A stretch of 18,267 nucleotides of DNA from NCBI GenBank assembly GCA_041609895.1, contig JBFIPX010000053.1, forward strand, positions 1 to 18,267, read 5' to 3'. A model generated the notes under the pieces. That model did not search any database. It saw only the letters and a program-made list of their open reading frames with translations, and was not told where the DNA came from. Position 1 is the stretch's first letter; each line of letters opens with the position of its first letter. The DNA is from JAHHLP01 sp041609895 (GTDB lineage Bacteria; Bacteroidota; Rhodothermia; Rhodothermales; JABDKH01). This document shows, in pieces, positions 1-7,776 of the stretch. Made by a program: the position numbers and the translations under genes.

Positions 1-687
1 CGAGTCGAAGGAGTTATAGTTGCCTTCGTTTATCGAATACTGTTTACCCTCCTTTGGAATCTTGATGTCTGGATGCGACAGGAGGAACTCACCGATGGAC
101 GGATCAAGCGTGAAGCCATTGACGCCCTCTCCTGTCGTATAAACGAGCATCGTGGAGGATCCATATACGATGTAACCCGCCGCGACCTGTTGGACCCCCG
201 CTTGCAGGGCCGCGTCCAGTTCGGGCTCATCGTATTCTTCCGGAAGTCTGTAGATGCTGAATATGGTGCCGACCGAAACGTTGACCTCGATGTTGGAGGA
301 GCCGTCCAACGGATCCAGCAACACGATATACTCACCGTCTGAATCGCCACTGTTTGTCCGGAGCGGTATCGCCTCAGCGTGTTCCTCCGATCCGATGAGG
401 CAGCACTCGCCGCCACGTTTGAGGGCGCGGACGAATTCCTTATGTGCAAGAGCGTCCATCTTCTGCTGCACCTCACCCTGCACGTTGATCTCGCCGGTCG
501 TGCCTGAAATGTCCACCAAACCCGCCCGTCTCATGTCGCGGTTCACGACCTTGCCGGCGATGCTCAAGTCCCGCAACAAACGAGAAAAGGCGCCGGTAGA
601 ATGGGGAAAATTGGCCTCGCGCTCAATGATGAACTGTTCGAGCGTCTCGAACTGTGCGAGGTCAGAAACGGACAGACCGTTTTCCAT
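1..687 (-). CDS. fbp: Fructose-1,6-bisphosphatase class 1, C-terminus cut by window edge
   Basis: Hydrolyses fructose-1,6-bisphosphate to fructose-6-phosphate and phosphate in the cytoplasm, the committed step of gluconeogenesis; the family needs Mg2+. The first 229 residues are visible, and about 100 of the usual 330 or so lie beyond position 1. Clear family motifs are GSEEHAEA near residue 100 (acidic metal ligands), DPLDGSSN starting at D125 (metal and phosphate site), then VNVSVGTIFSIYR, and later YGSSTMLVYTTG followed by GFTLDPSIGEF. The visible end, SINEGNYNSFDS, also fits the family. I chose ATG 687 because an AAGGAT box sits 8 nt upstream; the in-frame ATG at 693 would directly abut that box. 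It lies 72 nt downstream of the glycosyltransferase gene on the same strand and is probably the last visible gene of that cluster. Confidence 0.95.
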   Translation of the reverse strand, partial: MENGLSVSDLAQFETLEQFIIEREANFPHSTGAFSRLLRDLSIAGKVVNRDMRRAGLVDISGTTGEINVQGEVQQKMDALAHKEFVRALKRGGECCLIGSEEHAEAIPLRTNSGDSDGEYIVLLDPLDGSSNIEVNVSVGTIFSIYRLPEEYDEPELDAALQAGVQQVAAGYIVYGSSTMLVYTTGEGVNGFTLDPSIGEFLLSHPDIKIPKEGKQYSINEGNYNSFDS

Positions 688-693
688 GATCAT

Positions 694-699
694 ATCCTT
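694..699 (-). promoter_or_regulatory. Ribosome binding site of fbp
   Basis: On the minus strand this reads AAGGAT, 8 nt from AAGG to the ATG at 687. It is one of the few Shine-Dalgarno-like sequences in the window and favours ATG 687 over the in-frame ATG at 693. Confidence 0.5.
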
Positions 700-711
700 G
701 GGAAATGGGAC

Positions 712-723
712 TATGATATCATA
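712..723. repeat. 12-bp perfect palindrome in fbp leader
   Basis: TATGATATCATA is a perfect palindrome in the 72-nt gap between the glycosyltransferase stop and the fbp start, about 25 nt before the fbp ATG. A second, shorter palindrome (ATGATCAT, 686-693) covers the fbp start and shares the ATGAT/ATCAT half-sites. It could be an operator or simply chance in an AT-richer gap. Confidence 0.3.
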
Positions 724-759
724 ATCGGCGGCAGGTGCAAGACCAATACCCGTCTGCAA

Positions 760-1509
760 TCAGATGTCTGTCTTCGATTCGTCAGACCCGCCGGCGAACA
801 AACTATGACGCACTGACAGTTCCTCCAAGAAAGTCGCGGTTCGTGGCGCCGCTTTCGGATCCTCGCGAAGGTGGCGTCGAAGCCGTTCGAGTTCGCTGGG
901 CGTATCAACATCGTACCAGGTCGGCAGGACCGTAATGTCGGCGCGGGTCCGGCTAATGCGCTCGAGTGTCTGATCAAAAACATTCGGGTGGCTGTATTCC
1001 ATCTCGTCGAAGACGATAGAGAAGAAATGGTTCATCCCGAGTAAGTAGTATCCGCCGTCTTCAGAAGGACCGATTACCACTTGCATCGGTCCAGCCAACG
1101 CATCGAAGGCGAGCTTCAAAAAGTCGTCCGGAAGCGTGGGGTGATCCGTGCCGATAATGACGGCCGCGTTGAAGCCTGCCGAGAAGGTTTCAAGAAACGC
1201 GTTTGCCATGCGATGGCCCAGCCCTTCGCCCACCTGCCGGTGAATGCTCGTTGGGACGGTCATATCGGGCAGGTCAGCAGGAATATCTCCCTCACCGAAG
1301 TACAGCCTGACAGGGCGATCGAGCCGGTCGTACTGTGCCAGCGAGTCGAACAAAAAACGCTGATACAAATCGGCCGCCTGTACTGGCGTGAGCATCGGTG
1401 CCAAACGGGTCTTGACGTTTCCCTCTGCGGGCGGCTTGGCAAAAACGATTAGACACGTCCCATCCGACGATGAGATGTCACTACCCGACAGTGTATTGTC
1501 GTTAGTCAA
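760..1509 (-). CDS. DUF2064/TIGR04282-type glycosyltransferase
   Basis: A 249-residue protein of the family often annotated as glycosyltransferase A or 'rSAM/selenodomain-associated transferase 1', a nucleotide-sugar transferase-like fold related to CofC and MobA. Its substrate is not known. Visible motifs are VFAKPPAEGNVKTRLAP near residues 22-38 (nucleotide-binding loop with KTRLAP), GTDHPTLPDD in mid-protein (many relatives have DCP where this has DHP), GPSEDGGYYLLGM, and DVDTPSELE near the C-terminus. The start is a TTG overlapping the cysteine desulfurase stop by 8 nt; no ATG or GTG lies between it and the conserved N-terminal motif, so translational coupling is likely. About 18 non-conserved residues precede the fold. 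It sits between a cysteine desulfurase and fbp. Family assignment is firm; function is open. Confidence 0.85.
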   Translation of the reverse strand: MTNDNTLSGSDISSSDGTCLIVFAKPPAEGNVKTRLAPMLTPVQAADLYQRFLFDSLAQYDRLDRPVRLYFGEGDIPADLPDMTVPTSIHRQVGEGLGHRMANAFLETFSAGFNAAVIIGTDHPTLPDDFLKLAFDALAGPMQVVIGPSEDGGYYLLGMNHFFSIVFDEMEYSHPNVFDQTLERISRTRADITVLPTWYDVDTPSELERLRRHLREDPKAAPRTATFLEELSVRHSLFAGGSDESKTDI

Positions 1510-2668
1510 CTGCTATTCTTTCTTCAAATACGCGAACCGCCACGCGTTTCAGTGCGTCCGCCGCCCTTTCAATTTCGTCTCTCGTGTTGCTCGCGCCAAT
1601 CGAGAATCTGACAGACGCCTTGGCGGTGTCTTCGTCACGGCCCATGGCCAGCAGCACATGACTGGGTAGAATGGTGCCGGAAGTACAGGCCGATCCCGAC
1701 GAGGCACAAACCCCCTCAAGATCGAGGCCCAGCAGGATCATCTCACCATCGACCGCCCGGTTTTCGGGAGGAAATGAAATGTTAATAATGTGCGGTGCTC
1801 GCAAGTGGTCCTCTTTCGGCGTATTGAAGACGACTCGCGACCCAAGTAAGTCTCGTATGCGCTCGAGTAGCATCGATTGCAGCGCACGGATGTGCTTACG
1901 TGTTTCCTCCATCTCCCTACGCGAAAGGTCCATGGCTTTTGCCATACCAACGATCGCCGCCACATTCTCGGTACCCGCACGCCTTCCGCGCTCCTGTGAT
2001 CCGCCAACGGTGACTCCCTTGAACGGCGTCCCGGCTCTGACATACAACACGCCGACGCCTTTCGGCCCGTTGAGCTTATGTCCCGATAGCGACATCAGGT
2101 CAACGCCCAGAGAATCGACATCAAGCGGCTCGAAGGTCGCCGCCTGGACCGCATCGCAGTGTAGGTGTCCACCCGCCGCATGGACAATCTCAGCGGCACG
2201 TCGAATGTCGTTCACCACGCCGGTCTCATTGTTGACCAGCATGAGGGAAACAAGACATCCTGGTTTCTCTTCCGCAACGATCTGCTCCAGCTGCTTCAGA
2301 TCCACGCGGCCGTCCGATCCTACGCGCACGTTGGACACGCGGCCCAACTTGCCGAACGCGGCCACGGCCTTCAGTACCGACTCGTGCTCTGCTTGATTGG
2401 ATATGACTGTATGAGATCCCGGGCCATAAATCGCCGCATTGTTTGCCTCCGTACCGCCACTCGTGAACACGATCTCTGAGGCCTGCGCTCCAAGGTGACT
2501 GGCCACTCGTTCACGCGCATCCTCGACGAGGTATCGAGCCTTGCGGCCGAGGCTATGAACGGACGAAGCGTTCCCAAAATCCGCCTTCAGTACAGGCGAC
2601 ATCGCTTCGAAAACCCTCGGATCGAGGGGCGTCGTTGCTGCATGGTCCAGGTAGATTCGAGGTCGCAT
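1502..2668 (-). CDS. Cysteine desulfurase, group I (IscS/NifS type)
   Basis: A PLP enzyme that removes sulfur from L-cysteine as an enzyme persulfide for Fe-S clusters, tRNA thiolation and similar uses; it is cytoplasmic. The 388-residue length is normal. Landmarks in order: YLDHAATTP at residues 6-14, TSGGTEANN (PLP phosphate region), QAEHESVL with the ring-stacking His, NNETG, HCDAVQA with the Asp that contacts the PLP ring nitrogen, SLSGHK with Schiff-base Lys198, GRRAGTENV, and the mobile loop SSGSACTSG with catalytic Cys328. The long Cys loop indicates group I rather than SufS. ATG 2668 gives the standard N-terminus without a Shine-Dalgarno. No iscU, iscR or thiI neighbour is visible, so I cannot choose between iscS, nifS and a tRNA-thiolation role. 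It is first in the minus-strand cluster, overlaps the next gene by 8 nt and diverges from murA. Confidence 0.93.
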   Translation of the reverse strand: MRPRIYLDHAATTPLDPRVFEAMSPVLKADFGNASSVHSLGRKARYLVEDARERVASHLGAQASEIVFTSGGTEANNAAIYGPGSHTVISNQAEHESVLKAVAAFGKLGRVSNVRVGSDGRVDLKQLEQIVAEEKPGCLVSLMLVNNETGVVNDIRRAAEIVHAAGGHLHCDAVQAATFEPLDVDSLGVDLMSLSGHKLNGPKGVGVLYVRAGTPFKGVTVGGSQERGRRAGTENVAAIVGMAKAMDLSRREMEETRKHIRALQSMLLERIRDLLGSRVVFNTPKEDHLRAPHIINISFPPENRAVDGEMILLGLDLEGVCASSGSACTSGTILPSHVLLAMGRDEDTAKASVRFSIGASNTRDEIERAADALKRVAVRVFEERIAVD

Positions 2669-2681
2669 GGGATCGGAGGTT

Positions 2682-2689
2682 CAAAAGTA
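2682..2689 (-). promoter_or_regulatory. Possible Bacteroidota-type -7 promoter box for the cysteine desulfurase cluster
   Basis: The minus strand reads TACTTTTG, an exact match to the TAnnTTTG -7 element known for the primary sigma factor of Bacteroidota. No clear -33 TTTG was found at the usual distance. If used, transcription would start only a few bases before ATG 2668, giving an almost leaderless mRNA, which would fit the missing Shine-Dalgarno. Confidence 0.3.
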
Positions 2690-2828
2690 TCCGTATTCGC
2701 GAGCTACCGCTTCTGTTTCGTCCTCGGAGTGAAATCCCTGGTTAGTTGTGAAACGAATCGGCCGCACAGGGGAGTTAGCGATCGTATCTTTCTCTGCGAA
2801 CAGTCCCACCATTCCAATCCCAATACCA

Positions 2829-4145
2829 TTGGACAAGCTGGTAGTAAGAGGCGGCAACTTTCTCGAAGGCAGTTTGACCGTCAGCGGTTCAAAGAATACA
2901 GCGCTTCCGCTAATGGCAGGTGCCGTCGTTGCTGAGGGAGTCTCGGTCATCGAGAACGTCCCGGCTCTCAGAGACATCGATACGTTCTCGCGTGTAATCG
3001 ACGTAACGGGAGCGCGTGTATCGATAGACCGCGATAGTCACCGCTTGGTGGTCGACGCGTCTTCGGTTGACAACGCGGAAGCCCCTTATGAACTGGTTAA
3101 ACGCATGCGCGCATCGTTCTACATGCTCGGTGCACTCCTGGCAAGAATGGGCCACGCGCGGGTCTCCCTTCCGGGCGGCTGCGCGTGGGGTCCCCGCCCC
3201 GTCGATCTGCATATCGAGGGCGTCAAGGCGTTCGGAGCGGACGTCGAGTTGGACAGGGGCTACGTGGTGGCTCGGGCGCGCGGTGGCCGTCTCGCAGGCG
3301 GCACCTTCAAGCTAGAACCTTCGAGCGTCGGTGCCACGGTCAACCTCATGCTGGCTGCATCGACAGCGGCAGGAGGGTCAAGAATCGAGAACGCAGCGCG
3401 GGAGCCCGATGTTGTGGTTTTTGGGAAGGCTCTCCGTCAGATGGGAGCAAAGATTGACGGTCTTGGCACTCAGACCATCGAGATTGAAGGCGTCGATACG
3501 TTGAAACCAGCGACAGTTACGAACTGTGCCGATCGCATCGAGCTGGGCACATTCATGATCGCTGCGGCTATCGCGGGTCGGCCCGGCGTGCCCGTCAAGG
3601 TCGTCGGTGGCCAGCCCGACCATCTCGGGCAATCTTTCGTGGAGGCGTTCAGAAGCACGGGCGTGGGTCTCACAATCGATGCCGATGATACGGTCCACGT
3701 TTCTGCCTCGCAGGAACTGACGCCCGTGTCTGTCAAGACAGGCATTTATCCGGGCTTTCCGACGGATCTCCAGGCCCAATGGACCGTCCTTCTAAGCCAG
3801 GCCCGCGGTAACGCGAAAGTTGTTGACACGATCTACTCTGACCGCTTCAAACACATAGCCGAGCTGAGACGGATGGGAATGAACGCCATTGTCTTAGGCA
3901 ACGAGGTGGTCGTTGAGGGTGGCGTTCCGCTGACGGGTGCGCAGGTGATGAGCACAGATCTGCGCGCAAGCGTATCGCTAGTCCTTGCAGGCCTTGTTGC
4001 GACCGGAGAAACGCACGTCCTAAGAGTGTATCACCTCGACCGCGGCTACGAAAACCTCGAGGGCAAACTGGCAGACGCCGGAATCGACATCGAGCGCGTC
4101 CGCTATGACGAATTTGCCGATCCCGTGGCAGAGGCGACCTCCTAG
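2829..4145 (+). CDS. murA: UDP-N-acetylglucosamine 1-carboxyvinyltransferase (MurA)
   Basis: Transfers enolpyruvate from PEP to UDP-GlcNAc, the first committed step of peptidoglycan synthesis, in the cytoplasm. Numbering from TTG 2829: SGSKNTALPLM near the N-terminus carries the Lys-Asn substrate pair; PGGCAWGPRPVDLH carries catalytic Cys118 (E. coli Cys115, the fosfomycin target), here followed by Trp where Ile is common; YPGFPTDLQAQ holds the catalytic Asp; MSTDLRAS and HLDRGYENL are the C-terminal substrate-site motifs. Length 438 residues is typical. An in-frame GTG at 2748 would add 27 residues rich in Ile and Pro that the family lacks, while TTG 2829 gives the standard opening MDKLVVRGGNFLEG. 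Neither start has a Shine-Dalgarno. The stop overlaps the convergent beta-barrel gene by 4 nt. Confidence 0.95.
   Translation: MDKLVVRGGNFLEGSLTVSGSKNTALPLMAGAVVAEGVSVIENVPALRDIDTFSRVIDVTGARVSIDRDSHRLVVDASSVDNAEAPYELVKRMRASFYMLGALLARMGHARVSLPGGCAWGPRPVDLHIEGVKAFGADVELDRGYVVARARGGRLAGGTFKLEPSSVGATVNLMLAASTAAGGSRIENAAREPDVVVFGKALRQMGAKIDGLGTQTIEIEGVDTLKPATVTNCADRIELGTFMIAAAIAGRPGVPVKVVGGQPDHLGQSFVEAFRSTGVGLTIDADDTVHVSASQELTPVSVKTGIYPGFPTDLQAQWTVLLSQARGNAKVVDTIYSDRFKHIAELRRMGMNAIVLGNEVVVEGGVPLTGAQVMSTDLRASVSLVLAGLVATGETHVLRVYHLDRGYENLEGKLADAGIDIERVRYDEFADPVAEATS
4142..4145. other. Shared CTAG forming both convergent stop codons
   Basis: The palindrome CTAG gives TAG on the plus strand (4143-4145, murA stop) and TAG on the minus strand (4144-4142, stop of the beta-barrel gene). 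The two coding regions overlap by 4 nt, so no separate intergenic terminator fits between them. Confidence 0.9.
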
Positions 4146-7100
4146 AAAATCGCACTGACCTGCATGCGGACTGTGTGGAGCGTCGGAGCGTCTGCAGGCG
4201 AGCGACCGTCGTAGCTCAAGGTCGCGCGGATGAACTGGTTGATGGCGTATCTGGCGCTCGCCGACCACAGAAATGACCGGCCCGCACCCCTGCCGTCAGT
4301 CAGTTCGAACTGCGCGAAACCGTCTGCGTCTCCCTTCAGAGTGACATCGGCAACCTCTATCCTTCCCGTTACCTGAAGTTTTCTGGCCCTGTTGTGGCGG
4401 ACCTCGAGGGGCAATTTGACGATCCTGGCAGATCGTTCGAAACGCCGGTCTTTCTTATCGGCGATGTCCACCTGAACCTTGACTTGCCAGGAGCGGTTCG
4501 GTGAATAAGCTACGTCCGGTACGACTCGACGAGTCTTGAGGTCGAATTGACGCGAGGCGAAGTTGGCACTCTCCGTCCGGTTTACGTCGGTGGACACGGT
4601 AAGTGAAGTAGCGAATGTGCGGACCGGACGGTAGCGTCCCGACAACTGGACCGAGCTAATGAATCGGTTTTCCAACCCGGCTGCGAGGTCGGTTAGATTG
4701 CGAACCTCACTGAACACGAAATCAAACCCGTAGTCGGTACGACGCTTGAACAAACTCACTTCCTGGCGGATGAGCAGTCTGCCATTTAGCGTACTGCCGG
4801 GTTTTCTAAATTTGTTGAGTTTTAGGAGGTAGATATCCTTCAAATCCTGTCGCTGACTTTTCTCAAGTACCTCCAGCGTCGTTCTCGCTGAAACCTTTGC
4901 GAGAGCACCTCTCAGGCCGCCGGGCGCCTGCTTCCATACCTTAGCCGGATCGACCGCAAGCCGAAGCCGTGCCTGAACTCCGATAATCGCAAATAGCGTG
5001 TCCGACGGAACGAAAGTCTTTACATAGTTGCCCTCGTTTGGCGTGGTCTCGGGAATGAACTCGTCGATTTGAATCGCACCGTCCTGGTTGAAATCAGTCC
5101 AAACAAACTGGCCTAGCTCCGGACCGGTGCGTACGTAGATTTCTTGCAGCTTCGGCGTTCTTTCGGTTTGTGCTTCATAGAACCAGGATGCGTCGATGGC
5201 TCTTCCGAAAGGGCGATAGGAGCCTTTCCATCTCATCACGACCGATTCCGAGTTCTGTCGCCCCTGCGCTATCCGAAAGCGATCTCGAAAGCGGCGTCGG
5301 CGAACGCCTAAGTTGCCGTCCGTTGAAAACTGTGAACCGGCGCGGTAACTGAAAAAGCCCCTGATCGTCCAGCCGTTGGCAGCGTCTTGCAGTCGCCCAT
5401 CAAGTACGAACCGCTCACTCCGAATGTCGGCGGAACTTCCCAAATCCAGACTACCCCGCGAAAAGGTCAATGTGGGACGGATCTCAACAAAGGAGAGCGA
5501 GGCCGCAGTCAGGCTGTCTTCACCCGTGTCGCGTTGGCGTCTGTCTTCGTGTTCGATCTCCACGGACGGAGTGATGGGTCCTACCAAATTCCGGTACATC
5601 ACGCGGCCCGACTGTCTGAGCCATTTACCCCGCCTTTCCAATCCCCTATCCGTGCTGGTGATGTACTCGGAATCAATTGTGAGACTGGCGCCCTGCTGAG
5701 TTTCAAACTCCGCAATTCCCTTCCGTCGGATGGCATCGAAATCACTGCCGAGAGAAAACGAACCCCACTCGCCTCGCACAAACGATTCCGGGGCGAATCG
5801 CGCTTCGATTGAAACCTCATCCGTCGTCTCTTCGGCACCGGCGCTGTTACCCCCCGCGACGCCGGTGCTGCGACCGTCGAGGTTCCACTTGCGACCAAAC
5901 TCAACGTCTCTGATTCGATTGAAGGAGCGAAAATGTTCGTGAACGAAGCGCCGCCGGATCTCGCCGTCCAACGTGACTCCGCCGAGGCCAATTGAAAACG
6001 GATCGGATCTGACGCCGACCGTGTAGGCATGGCCATCGTCGTCTGTGGCGTCGAGCGACGAAAGTCGGTTTTGGTTGTTCGTCGAAGTTGCCCACTCTCC
6101 GAAGAGCTGCAACCCTGCAATAGGCGCGACCTCGCCCTGGAGGTCGACGACCTGCTGAAGTCTCGGTTTGGGCAAGACGCGAATCGGCTCGTACTCACCC
6201 ATGCCCGGCCCCACGAACTCGTAGAGAATTCCGTTCACCGATCGTCCACTTCGTACGTAGCTGCCTGCCCCGAGGCCTACGCGGCTGAACTGCACACGAA
6301 ACACCTGCGTGCCGGGCTCGGGCTGTGAGGTGAGGGCAACGAAGATCGAGTCGTCGGAGACCTGCGAGAAAGGTCGCTGCTCTCGGACATACTGGACGAA
6401 CGAAGCCTCCGGATCGTAGGCGATAATCTCAGCCCCGGATCGTGCAGCCACGCCATCTCCACTCTCCGCGAGGAGAAGCGAATCTGCCGATGTAAGCCCA
6501 AACTCTTCGTTGAAGTCCTTTCCGTCTGCTTCTCGGATAAGTGTCAAAGAAAACCTTCCGGCATCTCGATTCGCCGGTCCGAACCGCGAAGTCACACTCG
6601 CGGCGACCAGAGTGCGCGTGAATTGGTTCGTCGAATACTGAAATTCAGCCGTTATACGCGTGTTGGCTGTTACGATTTGGCTTGGGGTAAAGGTGATCTC
6701 TGCGGTGGCGTAGTCAATCACATAGTCGTTCGTTTCTCCGCGCGTCATCCTTCGGCCGTCGATGTAGACCACCTCTGTCCCTGGCACCACGATGATGAAA
6801 CGCTCACCGAACTGACCCTCGAGCCGATATGGTCCTTGCACCCCCTCCAAACCGCTGATCTCCTGCGAGCGAAACGTGCCGCGGCTTGTGGCTCCGGCGG
6901 CCGTCACTGATCCCCCTCGGTAGAATCGGTCGGCAGCTGGCAGGCGTCCCTCCACCTTTGCACCCTGCAGCTTGCGGCTGAGCTGCGCAAACTCGGGACC
7001 GGTCAGGGCCAGGTCGAAGTCTCCGAGTTGCGCCGTACCGCGCCGCGAGCTGACCTCGATAAACACGCGGTCAAACTCGTTGATTTTCTGCGTTGTACCC

Positions 7101-7678
7101 TCAGGCAGAATCGGAGTGTTCTCATCAGTAAGAACGGCGCGCAGATTCACTCCGTCGACGATCTCGCCGCTCAGCTGCATGCGGAGTCCCGATTCGATTG
7201 TGGCGTCCTGATTGTTACCGGCGATTACACCCCGTGTGATCGACCCGCTTTTTCGGAGCCGCGAAGCGCCGAAGATTGACTCTGCGCCTCCGCTGAGATC
7301 TCGCTCGGACGCTGCCGGCCTTCGCTCAGCCGACACGGAAGCCTGATTGCCAATGACCTGCGGGACGGCGCTGTAGGTGTCCTCAAAGTTGAAAGGGAAA
7401 GCCTCGTAGGCTACTACGACTGGGTCGTTTGGTACAAAGGAAGCGCCAAGCGTCAAAATTCCGAAGCGCGCATCCACCTTGTATTCGGAAGAATCGACGC
7501 GAACACCCTGCCGAAAGACACGGACCGACTCGGGAACGAGAAACGGCTTCAGCCGGATAACACGGTCTTCCGGCACGGTCAAGGTGTCGGTGTCGGCGCC
7601 ATGGTCCAACACATGACTCTGCGCCGCCGACCCGATCGCCGGCAGAAACAGGACGAGCACGAAGAGAAGCTTCGGCAC
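4142..7678 (-). CDS. Large exported protein, predicted outer-membrane beta-barrel (Bacteroidota-type family)
   Basis: An 1178-residue protein of unknown function. Residues 1-20 are a signal peptide (MPK, hydrophobic LLFVLVLFLPAIG, then SAA). Residues about 30-100 form a small beta-rich domain with DARFGILTLG and VVAYEAFPF. A conserved block then carries GSITRGVIAGNNQD, QLSGEIVDGVNLRAVLTDEN, ILPEGTTQKINEFDRVFIE and LQGAKVEGR, patterns I recall from uncharacterised outer-membrane proteins of Bacteroidota. The second half alternates polar and hydrophobic residues with many Arg, as in barrel strands. D862-F874 (DFNQDGAIQIDEF) looks like a calcium-binding EF-type loop. The protein ends in VSAIF; a terminal Phe is the usual recognition signal for BAM-mediated outer-membrane assembly. 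The start is GTG 7678 without a Shine-Dalgarno. It is downstream of tag on the same strand across a 97-nt gap with two direct repeats, and convergent with murA. A SprA-like secretion or surface role is possible but not shown. Confidence 0.75.
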   Translation of the reverse strand: MPKLLFVLVLFLPAIGSAAQSHVLDHGADTDTLTVPEDRVIRLKPFLVPESVRVFRQGVRVDSSEYKVDARFGILTLGASFVPNDPVVVAYEAFPFNFEDTYSAVPQVIGNQASVSAERRPAASERDLSGGAESIFGASRLRKSGSITRGVIAGNNQDATIESGLRMQLSGEIVDGVNLRAVLTDENTPILPEGTTQKINEFDRVFIEVSSRRGTAQLGDFDLALTGPEFAQLSRKLQGAKVEGRLPAADRFYRGGSVTAAGATSRGTFRSQEISGLEGVQGPYRLEGQFGERFIIVVPGTEVVYIDGRRMTRGETNDYVIDYATAEITFTPSQIVTANTRITAEFQYSTNQFTRTLVAASVTSRFGPANRDAGRFSLTLIREADGKDFNEEFGLTSADSLLLAESGDGVAARSGAEIIAYDPEASFVQYVREQRPFSQVSDDSIFVALTSQPEPGTQVFRVQFSRVGLGAGSYVRSGRSVNGILYEFVGPGMGEYEPIRVLPKPRLQQVVDLQGEVAPIAGLQLFGEWATSTNNQNRLSSLDATDDDGHAYTVGVRSDPFSIGLGGVTLDGEIRRRFVHEHFRSFNRIRDVEFGRKWNLDGRSTGVAGGNSAGAEETTDEVSIEARFAPESFVRGEWGSFSLGSDFDAIRRKGIAEFETQQGASLTIDSEYITSTDRGLERRGKWLRQSGRVMYRNLVGPITPSVEIEHEDRRQRDTGEDSLTAASLSFVEIRPTLTFSRGSLDLGSSADIRSERFVLDGRLQDAANGWTIRGFFSYRAGSQFSTDGNLGVRRRRFRDRFRIAQGRQNSESVVMRWKGSYRPFGRAIDASWFYEAQTERTPKLQEIYVRTGPELGQFVWTDFNQDGAIQIDEFIPETTPNEGNYVKTFVPSDTLFAIIGVQARLRLAVDPAKVWKQAPGGLRGALAKVSARTTLEVLEKSQRQDLKDIYLLKLNKFRKPGSTLNGRLLIRQEVSLFKRRTDYGFDFVFSEVRNLTDLAAGLENRFISSVQLSGRYRPVRTFATSLTVSTDVNRTESANFASRQFDLKTRRVVPDVAYSPNRSWQVKVQVDIADKKDRRFERSARIVKLPLEVRHNRARKLQVTGRIEVADVTLKGDADGFAQFELTDGRGAGRSFLWSASARYAINQFIRATLSYDGRSPADAPTLHTVRMQVSAIF

Positions 7679-7717
7679 GAGAGAACAGACTGGGCAATGA
7701 TTAGGGAACGGTAGCGT

Positions 7718-7733
7718 TGGGACAGTTGCTAAT
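7718..7733. repeat. 16-bp direct repeat, copy 1, upstream of the beta-barrel gene
   Basis: TGGGACAGTTGCTAAT on the plus strand, identical to the copy starting 43 bp further on. It lies 39 bp upstream of the beta-barrel start codon, where an operator or activator site could sit. Confidence 0.7.
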
Positions 7734-7760
7734 GCCTTTGGCAGCTGCGTGCTTGCTTGG

Positions 7761-7776
7761 TGGGACAGTTGCTAAT
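7761..7776. repeat. 16-bp direct repeat, copy 2, between tag and the beta-barrel gene
   Basis: Second identical copy of TGGGACAGTTGCTAAT. Its last base is also the final base of the tag stop codon. The 43-bp repeat-to-repeat distance is close to four helical turns, so both copies would face the same side of the DNA. Confidence 0.7.

Noticed and set aside
254..724. Plus-strand open frame over fbp
   Set aside because: It is antisense to unmistakable fructose-1,6-bisphosphatase sequence.
1671..2396. Plus-strand 241-codon open frame
   Set aside because: It is antisense to the cysteine desulfurase, which has all catalytic motifs; the plus-strand product is a low-complexity Ser/Arg/Pro-rich shadow.
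5599..6198. Minus-strand 199-codon open frame inside the barrel gene
   Set aside because: It is a frame-shifted shadow rich in Arg and Ser within a continuous 1178-codon gene; no known motif.
7679..7775. Insertion sequence remnant between tag and the barrel gene
   Set aside because: The 16-bp repeats are direct rather than inverted, and no transposase fragment is present, so a mobile element is not supported.
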